Assembly (NCBI RefSeq): GCF_027474405.1
Contig: NZ_CP114871.1
Span: forward strand, 2,985,001 to 3,049,000
Length of the DNA: 64,000 nt
Direction: 5' to 3'
Origin: Caulobacter sp. NIBR2454
GTDB taxonomy: Bacteria; Pseudomonadota; Alphaproteobacteria; Caulobacterales; Caulobacteraceae
Part shown: one piece after another, positions 27,356 to 36,540 of the stretch
How the letters are laid out: every line of letters begins with the position of its first letter
How positions within the stretch are numbered: position 1 is the first letter of the stretch
Notes under the pieces: generated by a model
Told to the model about the DNA's origin: nothing
The model's database searches: none
Seen by the model: the letters and a program-made list of their open reading frames with translations, nothing else
Translations under genes and position numbers: made by a program

Positions 27356-28138
27356 ATGAGCATCGCCCGCCTATCCTCCCGCGCCCTGATCGGATTCTCC
27401 GGCCCTGACTGGCGGGCCTTCCTGCAGGGGCAGCTCACCCAGGACGTGCTGACGCTGCAGCCGGGCGAGGCGAGGTTCGCCGCCCTGCTGACGCCGCAAG
27501 GCCGGCTGATGTTCGACCTGTTCGTGATCGGACGCGACGACGGCGCCTGGCTGGATGTCGCAGTCGAACACCGCGACGCCCTGATCCAGCGGCTGACCCT
27601 TTACCGCCTAAGGGCGAAGGTGGAGATCGCCGCCGACGACGCGCCAGTGTTCGCCCTCTTTAACCAGACACCGGGCGAGAGCTGGATCATCGATCCCCGC
27701 CGGCCGCAGCTGGGCGCGCGCGGTTATGGCCTGGATGTCCAGACTGACGCGACCGAGGCCGACTATGAGGCTTTCCGTCTGGCCCTGGGCGTTCCGGGAC
27801 CCGCGGACTGGGCGGGCGACAAGACCTATCCTATCGACGCCAACTTCGACTTGCTGGCCGGGATCGACTTCAAGAAGGGCTGCTTCGTCGGCCAGGAGAC
27901 GACCTCGCGCATGAAGCGTCGGGGCCAGATCAAGAACCGCATGCTGCCCATCACCTTCGACGGCCCGCCGCCCCCTCACGGAGCCGAGGTTCTGGCCGGC
28001 GAATTGCGGGCGGGCGAGGTGCTTTCGGGTATGGATGGCCACGCCATGGCCCTGCTGCGGCTGGACCGGATCGAGGGCGCTGCCCTGACCGTCGATGGGC
28101 GTCCGGTGACGGTTGAGCGGCCCGACTGGCTCCTCTGA
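27356..28138 (+). CDS. ygfZ: Folate-binding protein YgfZ/IBA57 family
   Basis: Folate-dependent factor for maturation or repair of certain iron-sulfur enzymes, including a tRNA methylthiotransferase. The 260-residue protein has the GcvT-like fold and the diagnostic KGCFVGQE motif at 174-181, with GQLTQDV and TPQGRLMFDLFV near the N-terminus. An ATG three codons earlier (27347) is an alternative start. It is divergent from the glycosyltransferase gene. Confidence 0.92.
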   Translation: MSIARLSSRALIGFSGPDWRAFLQGQLTQDVLTLQPGEARFAALLTPQGRLMFDLFVIGRDDGAWLDVAVEHRDALIQRLTLYRLRAKVEIAADDAPVFALFNQTPGESWIIDPRRPQLGARGYGLDVQTDATEADYEAFRLALGVPGPADWAGDKTYPIDANFDLLAGIDFKKGCFVGQETTSRMKRRGQIKNRMLPITFDGPPPPHGAEVLAGELRAGEVLSGMDGHAMALLRLDRIEGAALTVDGRPVTVERPDWLL

Positions 28139-28198
28139 AGCGGAACCGTGGAAGCGGATGAACCGTTCGCTTCCCGTTCAATTCAAAGGAGTTCAATC

Positions 28199-28564
28199 AT
28201 GAAGACCCTGCTTCTCGGTCTGTCGGTCGCCGCGATCGGCGCCAGCGCCTTCGCCCAGACCGTCGTCGCCCGTGACGAGAACGTCCCGGCCAAGGGCGCC
28301 TACACCGTCGGCCAGGTCGAGGACGCCGATGTCATCGACTCCGCCAACAAGAAGGCGGGCGAGGTCGAGCATGTCCTGCTAGACGCCGCCGGCAAGCCCA
28401 CCGCCGTGGTCATCGAGATCGACCGCATGGGCCTGGACAAGAAGGTCGTGGTCGCCCTGGCCGATGTGACTGTCTCCCCTGAGCCGGCCGACAATGACGA
28501 CTACATCGTCCGCACCAAGCTGACCAAGGCTCAGCTGACCGCCCTGCCAGACTGGAAGGGCTAG
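28199..28564 (+). CDS. Exported PRC-barrel domain protein
   Basis: Encodes 121 residues with a signal peptide (MKTLLLGLSVAAIGASAFA, cleavage before QTVV) and a PRC-barrel-like domain, seen in AYTVGQVEDADVIDSANKKAGEVEHVLLDAAGK with the usual strand pattern and a VVVALADVTV strand. Exported PRC-barrel proteins are common in alphaproteobacteria and have no settled function. AAAGGAG lies 7 bases before the ATG at 28199. Confidence 0.85.
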   Translation: MKTLLLGLSVAAIGASAFAQTVVARDENVPAKGAYTVGQVEDADVIDSANKKAGEVEHVLLDAAGKPTAVVIEIDRMGLDKKVVVALADVTVSPEPADNDDYIVRTKLTKAQLTALPDWKG

Positions 28565-28575
28565 GACCGAAATCC

Positions 28576-28616
28576 GCTAACCGCGACTCTGGCGCGGCGG
28601 CGAGGCGGCGGTTAGC
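28576..28616. repeat. Inverted repeat between PRC-barrel and hydrolase genes
   Basis: GCTAACCGC (28576-28584) is the exact reverse complement of GCGGTTAGC (28608-28616), with a 23-base GC-rich interior that includes a GACTC methylation site. It may be a terminator lacking a T-run, or a regulatory hairpin before the hydrolase gene. Confidence 0.5.
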
Positions 28617-28642
28617 TTCCCCTTCCTGTCTGGGAGGGATTC

Positions 28643-29509
28643 ATGGACCGCCGCACTTTCATCGCCGCCGCGACCTTCGCCGCCGCCACGGCCGGCGCGG
28701 CGCACGCGGCCGAGCCCCGTTTCACCGTCGAGGTTAAGGGCTCTGGCCCAGACGTGATCCTGATCCCAGGCCTGACCTCGTCCCGCACGGTCTGGGACGG
28801 CACCGTCGCCCACCTGCAGGGCAAGTATCGTCTGCATCTGGTTCAGCTCGGCGGATTCGCCGGGGCGCCAACGGCCGGGAACAAGGATGGGGCCGTCGCG
28901 GCGGGCGTCGCCGAGGAGCTGGCCGCCTACATCACCGCCAAGGGGCTGAAGAAGCCCGCCGTCATCGGCCACTCCATGGGCGGGACCATTGGGCTGATGC
29001 TGGCCGCGCGACATCCGGACCTGGTCGGCCGCCTGATGGTGATCGACATGTTCCCCAAGCTGTCGGTGGCCTTCTTCGGCCCGACGGCGACGCCCGAGCA
29101 GGTCGCCGCTGGGGCGGCGGCCATCAAGGCCGGGCTGGAAAGCGGTCCACAGGCGGACTATGAGGCCCGCACCCGCCAGACCATCGCCGGCATGGTCAAG
29201 ACCGAGGCGGCCCGTGACGAGATCGTCCGCCAGGGCCTGACCAGCGACCGAAGCGTCCAGGCCCGCTCGATGCACGAAATCCTGACCACCGACCTGTCGC
29301 CCGAACTGACGAAGATCACGGCACCGCTGACGGTGGTCTATCCGGTCGACCCGACCCTGCCGTTCACGGCGAATTACCCGGCCTGGTACGCCGCCGCCTA
29401 TGCGCCGGCCAAGGCCAAGATGGTCCAGATCGACAACAGCTATCACTTCATCATGATCGACCAGCCGGCGGCGCTGAATGCGGCCATCGACGCGTTCCTG
29501 GCCGGCTGA
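28643..29509 (+). CDS. Exported alpha/beta hydrolase
   Basis: A 288-residue hydrolase with an N-terminal export signal that starts MDRRTFIAAATFAAA, a twin-arginine-like leader ending AHAAEPRF. The nucleophile elbow GHSMGG (about 113-118) and the late histidine in NSYHFIMID near residue 271 complete the expected triad together with an Asp in VYPVDPTL. GGGAGG precedes the ATG. The stop overlaps the tag start as TGATG, so translation is probably coupled, although the two products act in different compartments. Confidence 0.85.
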   Translation: MDRRTFIAAATFAAATAGAAHAAEPRFTVEVKGSGPDVILIPGLTSSRTVWDGTVAHLQGKYRLHLVQLGGFAGAPTAGNKDGAVAAGVAEELAAYITAKGLKKPAVIGHSMGGTIGLMLAARHPDLVGRLMVIDMFPKLSVAFFGPTATPEQVAAGAAAIKAGLESGPQADYEARTRQTIAGMVKTEAARDEIVRQGLTSDRSVQARSMHEILTTDLSPELTKITAPLTVVYPVDPTLPFTANYPAWYAAAYAPAKAKMVQIDNSYHFIMIDQPAALNAAIDAFLAG

Positions 29510-30093
29510 TGGTCGAGCGCTGCATCTGGCACGGCATGGCGGGCGATCCCGTCTATGAGGCCTATCACGACACTGACTGGGGCGTTCCTGAGTACGACCC
29601 GCGCGCCCTGTGGGAGAAGCTGGTGCTGGACGGCTTCCAGGCCGGCCTGTCGTGGATCACCATCCTGAAGAAGCGCGAGAACTTCCGCGCAGCCTTCGCT
29701 GGCTTCGACCCGGAGAAAGTCGCCCGCTTCGACGACGACGACCGCGCCCGCCTGATGGCCGACGCGGGCATCATCCGCTCGGGCGCCAAGATCGAGGCCG
29801 CCATCAACGGCGCGAAAATCTATCTGGCGATGCGCGACCGGGGCGAGGACTTCTCCAAGTTCCTGTGGGATTTCGTCGGCGGCGTTCCGATCCAGAACCG
29901 CTGGGACGACAGGTCGCAGGTCCCGGTGAAAACCCCGGAGGCGGAGGCCATGGCCAAGGCGCTGAAGGCGCGGGGCTTCAAGTTCTGCGGCCCGGTGATC
30001 GTCTATGCGTTCATGCAGGCCACGGGGATGGTCAACGACCACCTGACCTGCTGCTTCCGTCACGCCGAATGCGAGGCTATGAGCGCGACGTGA
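29509..30093 (+). CDS. tag: DNA-3-methyladenine glycosylase I
   Basis: Removes 3-methyladenine from alkylated DNA. The 194-residue protein starts MVERCIWHG and ends with [13 protein letters not shown], which supply the Cys/His ligands of the zinc snap typical of Tag. In between are [12 protein letters not shown] and the [17 protein letters not shown] helix of the substrate pocket. The start overlaps the hydrolase stop, and the stop overlaps the likely rnhB start. Confidence 0.96.
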   Translation: MVERCIWHGMAGDPVYEAYHDTDWGVPEYDPRALWEKLVLDGFQAGLSWITILKKRENFRAAFAGFDPEKVARFDDDDRARLMADAGIIRSGAKIEAAINGAKIYLAMRDRGEDFSKFLWDFVGGVPIQNRWDDRSQVPVKTPEAEAMAKALKARGFKFCGPVIVYAFMQATGMVNDHLTCCFRHAECEAMSAT

Positions 30094-30698
30094 AGTCGAT
30101 TCCGGACATGTTGCTCGAAGCCGCCTGCCCCGCCCCCGTCTGCGGGGTGGACGAGGCCGGGCGCGGGCCGCTGGCCGGGCCGGTCTGCGCGGCGGCGGTG
30201 ATCCTCGACCCCAATCACATTCCCGAAGGCCTGAACGACTCCAAGAAGCTGACCACCAAGCAACGCGACTATCTGGAGTTCGAGATCAAGGCCCGCGCCC
30301 TCGCCTTCGCCGTGGCCTTCGCCAGCGTGGACGAGATCGCAGAGCTGAACATCCTGCACGCCACGGGCCTGGCCATGTGCCGGGCGGTCGAGGGCCTAAG
30401 CGTCAAGCCGGTCTTCGCCTTGGTGGACGGCAACTACAAGTTCAAATTGCCCTGCGATATCAAGACGGTGGTCGGCGGCGACGGCGTGTCGGCGTCCATC
30501 GCGGCGGCCTCGATCCTGGCCAAGACGGCGCGCGATCGCCTGATGATCGAGATGGACGCCGTGCATCCGGGCTACGGCTTCGCCAGCCACAAGGGCTACG
30601 GCGCGCCGACTCATCTGGAAGCAATCCGCAGACTCGGACCGTCGCCGATCCATCGGATGACGTGGGCGCCGCTGCGGGCGGCGCTGGAAGACCTCTGA
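30090..30698 (+). CDS. rnhB: Ribonuclease HII
   Basis: Cleaves RNA in RNA-DNA hybrids and at single ribonucleotides. The 202-residue protein has the catalytic [11 protein letters not shown] motif near residue 21, the acidic strand ALVDGNYK, and the [21 protein letters not shown] helix. Two starts are possible: the GTG at 30090, overlapping the tag stop, or the ATG at 30108. I give the longer because of the overlap. The rnhB-ccrM order fits Caulobacter-type genomes. Confidence 0.95.
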   Translation: MKSIPDMLLEAACPAPVCGVDEAGRGPLAGPVCAAAVILDPNHIPEGLNDSKKLTTKQRDYLEFEIKARALAFAVAFASVDEIAELNILHATGLAMCRAVEGLSVKPVFALVDGNYKFKLPCDIKTVVGGDGVSASIAAASILAKTARDRLMIEMDAVHPGYGFASHKGYGAPTHLEAIRRLGPSPIHRMTWAPLRAALEDL

Positions 30699-30704
30699 TC
30701 AGAA

Positions 30705-30724
30705 CCGCCGTCTTGCGACGGCGG
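30705..30724. terminator. Hairpin between convergent rnhB and small-protein genes
   Basis: CCGCCGTC and GACGGCGG pair around TTGC, seven bases after rnhB and 15 bases after the stop of the minus-strand small gene. There is no long T-run, so termination strength is uncertain. Confidence 0.5.
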
Positions 30725-30738
30725 CTCCCGACCGTCGT

Positions 30739-30891
30739 CTAGCTAAACGGGCCCGCAAAGGCTCCGATCGCGAAGGCGAAAAGCCCTGCGGCTGCAAATA
30801 CCAAGGCCTCGAGCGAGGAGCACCGAGCCAAGGCCCGCGTCCATGTATCGCCCTCTGGCCGCCATACCGCCCCATCGGCTTGGCTGCGCAT
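30739..30891 (-). CDS. Predicted 50-residue small membrane protein
   Basis: An ATG at 30891 with GGAGGG eight bases upstream opens a 50-codon frame ending TAG at 30739. The product starts MRSQADGAVWRPEGDTW, then has RALARCSS and a hydrophobic helix (about 29-45, EALVFAAAGLFAFAIGAF) ending in AGPFS. This looks like an N-in single-pass membrane protein with a short tryptophan-containing cytoplasmic segment. It is divergent from ccrM across a 155-base intergenic region. I recognise no family. The ribosome-binding site and the clear helix make it more credible than chance. Confidence 0.6.
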   Translation of the reverse strand: MRSQADGAVWRPEGDTWTRALARCSSLEALVFAAAGLFAFAIGAFAGPFS

Positions 30892-30928
30892 GATTAGTTC
30901 CCTCCAGCCTTTCGGCATGTGAATGAGG

Positions 30929-31012
30929 GACTCAAGTTTTGCGACTTGGCAAGATTAACAGCGCGTTCACCATGTTTTTTATCCACGCGCTAACCACGCG
31001 GCGGCCAGATTC
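30929..31012 (+). promoter_or_regulatory. ccrM promoter/leader: CtrA-like box and two GANTC sites
   Basis: TTAA (30955-30958), seven bases, then TTCA (30966-30969) is one mismatch from the CtrA consensus TTAA-N7-TTAA. GACTC at 30929-30933 and GATTC at 31008-31012 are substrate sites of the methyltransferase encoded just downstream, and they flank the CtrA-like box. In Caulobacter crescentus ccrM is activated by CtrA, and GANTC methylation in its leader lowers expression, so the layout here is consistent. The transcription start is not determined. Confidence 0.65.
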
Positions 31013-31040
31013 AACCTCTTCGCGTAAACGGGAGCGTTAG

Positions 31041-32123
<1,083 letters not shown>

Positions 32124-32154
32124 ACCGCACGCTCCATGGCGAATTACCTTCGCC

Positions 32155-32916
32155 ATGGAGCAGCGCTGGCCTGACACCCTCTGGATCGTCCGCCATGGAC
32201 AGAGCGCGGGCAATGTCGCCCGCGACGCCGCCGATGCGGCCGGCCTCGGCCGCATCGACATCGCTCATCGCGACATGGACGTGCCGCTCAGCCCCCTGGG
32301 CGAGGATCAGGCGCGCGCGCTCGGACGCTGGTTCGCCAAGCAGCCGGAGCATGAGCGGCCACAGACCCTGCTGGTGTCCCCCTATGCCCGCGCCATCGCC
32401 ACCAGCGAACTGATCCGCGAGGAAGGCGGGCTGGCCAGGGCCAACAGCCTGTTCTGCATCGACGAGCGGCTGCGCGAAAAAGAGTTCGGCGTCCTCGACC
32501 GGCTGACCCGCGTGGGCATCGAATCCGAGTTCCCGGAACAGGCGGAATTTCGTCGTCTGTTGGGCAAGTTCTATCACCGGCCGCCGGGCGGGGAGAGCTG
32601 GTGCGACGTGATCCTGCGCCTGCGCAGCGTGCTGGACACCATCAGCCTGCACCACAGCGGCAAGCGGGTGATGGTCGTCGCGCACCAGGTGGTGGTTCTG
32701 TGCATGCGCTACCTGCTCGACAGCCTGACCGAGGAGCAGATTCTGGCCATCGATCGCGAGGCCGACATCGCCAATTGCGGGGTCACGGAATATCGCTTCA
32801 GGCCCGACCAGGGAGACGGCGGTCTGGTGCTGACCCGCTGGAATTTCACGGCTCCCCTGGACGAGGGCGGCGCCCCCGTCACTGTGCAGCCCGACCCGTC
32901 GGTGGCCGCGCGATGA
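32155..32916 (+). CDS. Histidine phosphatase family protein (phosphoglycerate mutase-like)
   Basis: A 253-residue protein with the RHG motif at 13-15 (IVRHGQSAGN), whose histidine becomes phosphorylated. A second catalytic histidine is likely in VVAHQVVVLC. PLSPLGEDQARALG and LLVSPYARAIATSELI are typical of the superfamily. The LREKEFGVLDRLT segment resembles broad-specificity phosphatases, so the substrate is open. It overlaps the next gene by four bases (ATGA). Confidence 0.88.
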   Translation: MEQRWPDTLWIVRHGQSAGNVARDAADAAGLGRIDIAHRDMDVPLSPLGEDQARALGRWFAKQPEHERPQTLLVSPYARAIATSELIREEGGLARANSLFCIDERLREKEFGVLDRLTRVGIESEFPEQAEFRRLLGKFYHRPPGGESWCDVILRLRSVLDTISLHHSGKRVMVVAHQVVVLCMRYLLDSLTEEQILAIDREADIANCGVTEYRFRPDQGDGGLVLTRWNFTAPLDEGGAPVTVQPDPSVAAR

Positions 32917-33782
32917 CCGACGAGATTACAGCCGACCTGCTGCGCCAATGGCCCCTTCCCCAGCCCGGAGACGGCGGTAAAGAGGAGCGCGGCCAGGTGC
33001 TGGTGGTCGGCGGACATGCCGAGATTCCCGGCGCCGTGGTGCTGGCCGCGACCGCCGCCCTTCGTGCCGGGGCTGGCAAGCTGCAGGTCGCCACGGTCGA
33101 GCAGATCGCCGCACATCTGAGCCTGTCTGTGCCGGAGGCCCGCGCCTTCGCCCTTAAGGCATCCAACGACGGCGCCATCACCGCGAAATCGGTGAAGGCG
33201 CTGGTCCAGCACGTAGCCCGTTGCAAGGCCGTGCTCGTCGGGCCCGGAACCATGGATGAGGGCGAAGCGATCGCGCTCGAGCTGCTGGCGGCGGAATCGG
33301 ACGCGGCCTTCGTTCTGGACGCCGGGGCTCTACCGGCGGCGGAGAGCGGGCGCGAGTTTTTGGCGGCGCTGGACGGTCGCGTGGTGCTGACACCGCATGC
33401 CGGCGAAATGTCTCAACTGACCGGGCGGCCAAAGGAAGAGATAGAGGCTGATCCGCTTGGCGCGGCCCAGCGCGCGGCGAAGCGCTATGGCGCGGTGGCG
33501 GTCATGAAGGGGGCGGCCACGCATATCGCGGCGCCGGATGGTCAAACCTGGCGTTACCCGGGCGGCGGCGTGGGGCTGGGGGCTTCTGGCTCCGGCGATG
33601 TGCTTGGAGGGCTGATCGCCGGCCTGCTGGCGCGAGGGGCCGGGCCGGCGCAGGCGGCCGCCTTTGGTGTGTACCTGCACGGAGAAGCAGGGAAAGTGCT
33701 CGCTAGGAAGATCGGCCCGCTGGGATTCCTTGCGCGGGAGATCAGCGCAGAGGTCCCGGGTTTGATGGGCGAGCTGGCTTAG
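32913..33782 (+). CDS. nnrD: ADP-dependent NAD(P)H-hydrate dehydratase
   Basis: Repairs hydrated NAD(P)H using ADP. The 289-residue protein is the ribokinase-like C-terminal (YjeF/CARKD) domain without the epimerase domain. Key segments are GQVLVVGGHAEIPGA, LTPHAGEMSQLTG, and the nucleotide/catalytic GGGVGLGASGSGDVLGGLIAG loop. The missing epimerase domain (nnrE) is not nearby. The ATG at 32913 overlaps the phosphatase stop, implying coupled translation. Confidence 0.92.
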   Translation: MTDEITADLLRQWPLPQPGDGGKEERGQVLVVGGHAEIPGAVVLAATAALRAGAGKLQVATVEQIAAHLSLSVPEARAFALKASNDGAITAKSVKALVQHVARCKAVLVGPGTMDEGEAIALELLAAESDAAFVLDAGALPAAESGREFLAALDGRVVLTPHAGEMSQLTGRPKEEIEADPLGAAQRAAKRYGAVAVMKGAATHIAAPDGQTWRYPGGGVGLGASGSGDVLGGLIAGLLARGAGPAQAAAFGVYLHGEAGKVLARKIGPLGFLAREISAEVPGLMGELA

Positions 33783-33788
33783 GCCCTG

Positions 33789-33888
33789 CGTCCTTCGAGA
33801 CGGCCTTCGGCCTCCTCAGGATGACGGATTCAGTTGGATACAGCCTTCGTCATGCTGAGGAGCGCGACTGCGCGTCTCGAAACACGCA
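33789..33888. repeat. Dispersed intergenic repeat, family B, as an inverted pair
   Basis: The left arm (CCTTCGAGACGGCC...CTCCTCAGGATGACG) and the right arm (CGTCATGCTGAGGAG...GCGTCTCGAAACACGC) are imperfect reverse complements over about 40 bases, separated by about 20 bases. It lies between two convergent genes. A matching start (TGCTTCGAGACA) recurs at the end of the window near 63972. Confidence 0.7.
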
Positions 33889-34836
33889 CTAGTGTCCGGC
33901 CGCGGCGTAGATCGCATCGATGGCCGCCATGGTCGCCACGGCGTCGTCGCCGCCGGTCAGTGGCGCGACCCGCCCGGCCAGCACCTCGACCACGTGATCC
34001 AGCTGCGCCTCATAGGTCGTGGTCGGTGAGGCCGGCTCCCAGCGGTCGCCGATGCGCAGGCCGCCGTTGTCGCGATAGGGATGGACGAAGCTCTCCAGGG
34101 TCATGGACGCCTTCTCGCCGTCCACTCGCAGCAGGATCTTCCGCTCCGTCGCCTCCATGTCGCAGTGGATGCGGGCCGGAACGCCGTCGAAGTCGAGCGC
34201 CGCGCCCAGCCCCGCGTCCACGCCGCCATCCCAGCGCGCGGAAGCCTTGATCACCGTAGGCTCGGCGCCCAACAAGGTGCGCAGGGCGTGCAGCGGATAG
34301 CAGCCCAGGTCCATCAGCGCCCCGCCGCCCTGCTCGCGGATCCAGCGCAGTTCGCCGTCGCGCTTGGGGATGACCACGTCGAACACCGCTTCGGCCCCGA
34401 CGATGGGGCCCAGTTCGCCCGAAGCCATGACCTCCAGCGCCCGAGTCATCAACGGGTGGAAGCGATAGTGAAAAGCCTCGATCAGCACGACGCCCGCCGC
34501 GGCCGCCGCATCGACCATGGCCCGAGCTTCCGCGGCCGTCATGGCGAAGGGCTTTTCGCACAGCATGTGCTTGCCGGCGGCGGCGGCCTTGCGGGTCCAT
34601 TCCAGGTGCGCGGCCGGCGGCAGGGCGTTGTAGATCAGGTCCACGTCGTCGCGGTCGATCAGGGCGTCATAACCCTCCACCGCCGTCGCGATTCCGTATT
34701 GCTCGGCGTAGGCCTGGGCCTTGGCGAGGTCGCGCGCGGCCACCGCCGTGATCGTCACGTCATCGCGCAGGGCGACCGGCGCGATCACCGCCTTGGGGGC
34801 GATCTTCGACGCGCCCAGAAGTCCGATCCTCAGCAT
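33889..34836 (-). CDS. Gfo/Idh/MocA family oxidoreductase
   Basis: A 315-residue NAD(P)-dependent sugar or polyol dehydrogenase. The N-terminal Rossmann fold shows GLLGASKIAPKA, and the family-typical CEKPFAMTAAEA carries the catalytic-region lysine near residue 93. The GGGALMDLGCYPLHALR segment begins the C-terminal sheet, as in glucose-fructose oxidoreductase-like proteins. It overlaps mutY by seven bases and is probably co-transcribed with it. The substrate is unknown. Confidence 0.9.
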   Translation of the reverse strand: MLRIGLLGASKIAPKAVIAPVALRDDVTITAVAARDLAKAQAYAEQYGIATAVEGYDALIDRDDVDLIYNALPPAAHLEWTRKAAAAGKHMLCEKPFAMTAAEARAMVDAAAAAGVVLIEAFHYRFHPLMTRALEVMASGELGPIVGAEAVFDVVIPKRDGELRWIREQGGGALMDLGCYPLHALRTLLGAEPTVIKASARWDGGVDAGLGAALDFDGVPARIHCDMEATERKILLRVDGEKASMTLESFVHPYRDNGGLRIGDRWEPASPTTTYEAQLDHVVEVLAGRVAPLTGGDDAVATMAAIDAIYAAAGH

Positions 34837-35876
34837 AGTCTCGCCTCCGCCGCTCTCGCCGCCTTCAGGAACACGCTGGGCAGGCCCTGCAGTCCCTCGG
34901 TCGGCGTCCAGATGAACTCGCCGTCGCCCTCAGCCGCAAGCACGGTCAGCGTAAGGGAGAAATGGGTGAAGACGTGCTCGACCTCGCCCACCGTGCGCCA
35001 GGCGGCGGCGACCGGCGCGGCTTCCAGCGCTTCGGACGCCGACAATGGCGTGGCCCGCCACTCGCTGGTCGGCAGGGCCAGCATGCCGCCGAGCAGACCC
35101 TTGGGCTCACGGCGCACCAGACCCGTCTGGCCGTTGCGGGTCAGCACATAGGCCACCCCGTGACGACGCGGGCGGTCCGCCTTCTTCGTCTTGCGCGGAT
35201 AGGTCTCCGGCGCGCCGGTCTTCAGCGCCTGGCAAAATCTGGATACCGGACACCGGTCACACAGCGGCCCCTTGGGCCGGCAGATGGTGGCGCCCAGATC
35301 CATCAGTGCCTGCGCCCAGTCGCCGGGGCGGTCGTCGGTGACCAGTTCGCCGGCCAGACGCTTCAGCTCCGGCTTTGAGGCCGGGACTGGCTCCTCCACC
35401 GCGAACAGCCGAGCCATGACCCGTTCGACATTTCCATCGACCACGTTCGAGGGCCGGTCAAAGGCGATGGCCGCCACGGCGGCGGCCGTATAGGCGCCGA
35501 CGCCCGGCAAGGCCAACAGGGCGGCTTCGGTATCAGGGAATACGCCCCCATGCTCACCCGCCACCGCCCGGGCGCAGGCCAGCAAATTGCGGGCGCGGGC
35601 GTAGTAGCCGAGCCCTGCCCAGGCGGCCATCAGGTCCCCGTCCTCCACGGCCGCGAGATCGGAGACCGTCGGCCAGCGCTGGGTGAAACTGAGGAAATAT
35701 GGCGTCGCATGCGGCACGGTGGTCTGCTGCAGCATCACCTCCGACAACCAGACCCGGTAGGGATCGGAGCGAACGCCGGCCATACCCGCCGCCGGCCCCG
35801 TGCGCCACGGCAGGTCGCGGGCATGGGCGTCGTACCAGTCGAGCAGGGCTGCGCGGAGGGGAGCGACGAGGATCAT
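34830..35876 (-). CDS. mutY: A/G-specific adenine glycosylase
   Basis: Excises adenine mispaired with 8-oxoguanine. The 348-residue protein has the catalytic glutamate in LSEVMLQQTTV (E46), the helix-hairpin-helix LPGVGAYTAAAV, the catalytic aspartate in VVDGNVERV (D147), and a [4Fe-4S] loop of the C-x6-C-x2-C-x5-C type near residues 200-217 (CRPKGPLCDRCPVSRFC). A Nudix-like C-terminal domain for 8-oxoG recognition follows. The start at 35876 is 24 bases from the divergent DUF721 gene. Confidence 0.96.
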   Translation of the reverse strand: MILVAPLRAALLDWYDAHARDLPWRTGPAAGMAGVRSDPYRVWLSEVMLQQTTVPHATPYFLSFTQRWPTVSDLAAVEDGDLMAAWAGLGYYARARNLLACARAVAGEHGGVFPDTEAALLALPGVGAYTAAAVAAIAFDRPSNVVDGNVERVMARLFAVEEPVPASKPELKRLAGELVTDDRPGDWAQALMDLGATICRPKGPLCDRCPVSRFCQALKTGAPETYPRKTKKADRPRRHGVAYVLTRNGQTGLVRREPKGLLGGMLALPTSEWRATPLSASEALEAAPVAAAWRTVGEVEHVFTHFSLTLTVLAAEGDGEFIWTPTEGLQGLPSVFLKAARAAEARLC

Positions 35877-35900
35877 CGAGCCGGGTATATAGGAACTTGC

Positions 35901-36440
35901 ATGCGCCGCACCCTGCCCACCGCCGAAGAAGCCGTCGCCATCCTGCGCTCGCGCAAGACGCGGCCGCCGCACCGTACCCCGCCCCCGGCGGGCAAGGCGC
36001 TGAACGGCCTGGTCAAGGCGCTGGACGCCAAGTACGGCGCCGGTCCCGCCGCCCTGCAAGGGCGCTGGAAGGAGATCGTCGGCGAGGCCCTGGCCCGCCG
36101 CACCGAGCCGGTGAAAATCATCAAGTCCCGTACGGGCGAAGGCGGCACGCTGGAGCTGCGCGTCGACGGCCCGTCCGCCACCCTGGTCCAGCACCAGGCG
36201 GTGGAGATCATGGCCCGCCTGGACCTGATCCTGGGCAAGGGCGCGGTGACCAAGCTGCGCATCATCCAGGGTCCGGTGAAGGCGCCCGCGGCGAGCGCCA
36301 GGCCGGGCCGCCGACGCAAGCCGCCCTTGGACGCGGCGACCGAGGCCTCGCTGGAAAGCAGCCTCAAGGACCAGCCAGAAGGCCCTTTGAAAGCCGCATT
36401 GCTCAAGCTTGGTCGCGAGGTGCTGCGCGGCGCGCGTTGA
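35901..36440 (+). CDS. DUF721 (DciA-like) protein
   Basis: A 179-residue DUF721 protein. Its core (LQGRWKEIVGEALARRTEPVKI, LELRVDGPSATLVQHQAVEIMARLDLILG, VTKLRIIQG) is the KH-like DUF721 fold found in DciA, the helicase loader or operator of bacteria that lack DnaC. A basic, Pro-rich N-terminus and a long C-terminal tail flank the core. The ATG is at 35901, preceded by AGGAA. DciA function is inferred from the family. The divergent partner mutY is also a DNA-maintenance gene. Confidence 0.85.
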   Translation: MRRTLPTAEEAVAILRSRKTRPPHRTPPPAGKALNGLVKALDAKYGAGPAALQGRWKEIVGEALARRTEPVKIIKSRTGEGGTLELRVDGPSATLVQHQAVEIMARLDLILGKGAVTKLRIIQGPVKAPAASARPGRRRKPPLDAATEASLESSLKDQPEGPLKAALLKLGREVLRGAR

Positions 36441-36540
36441 CAACGCCCCGCCAGCCTTGCTTTTGGACCTCACAACCGCTCGTCGCTCCTGGCCGGGAAT
36501 CGGGCTTAGACTTAACGGCTGCATTTCAGGGACCCTGCCT

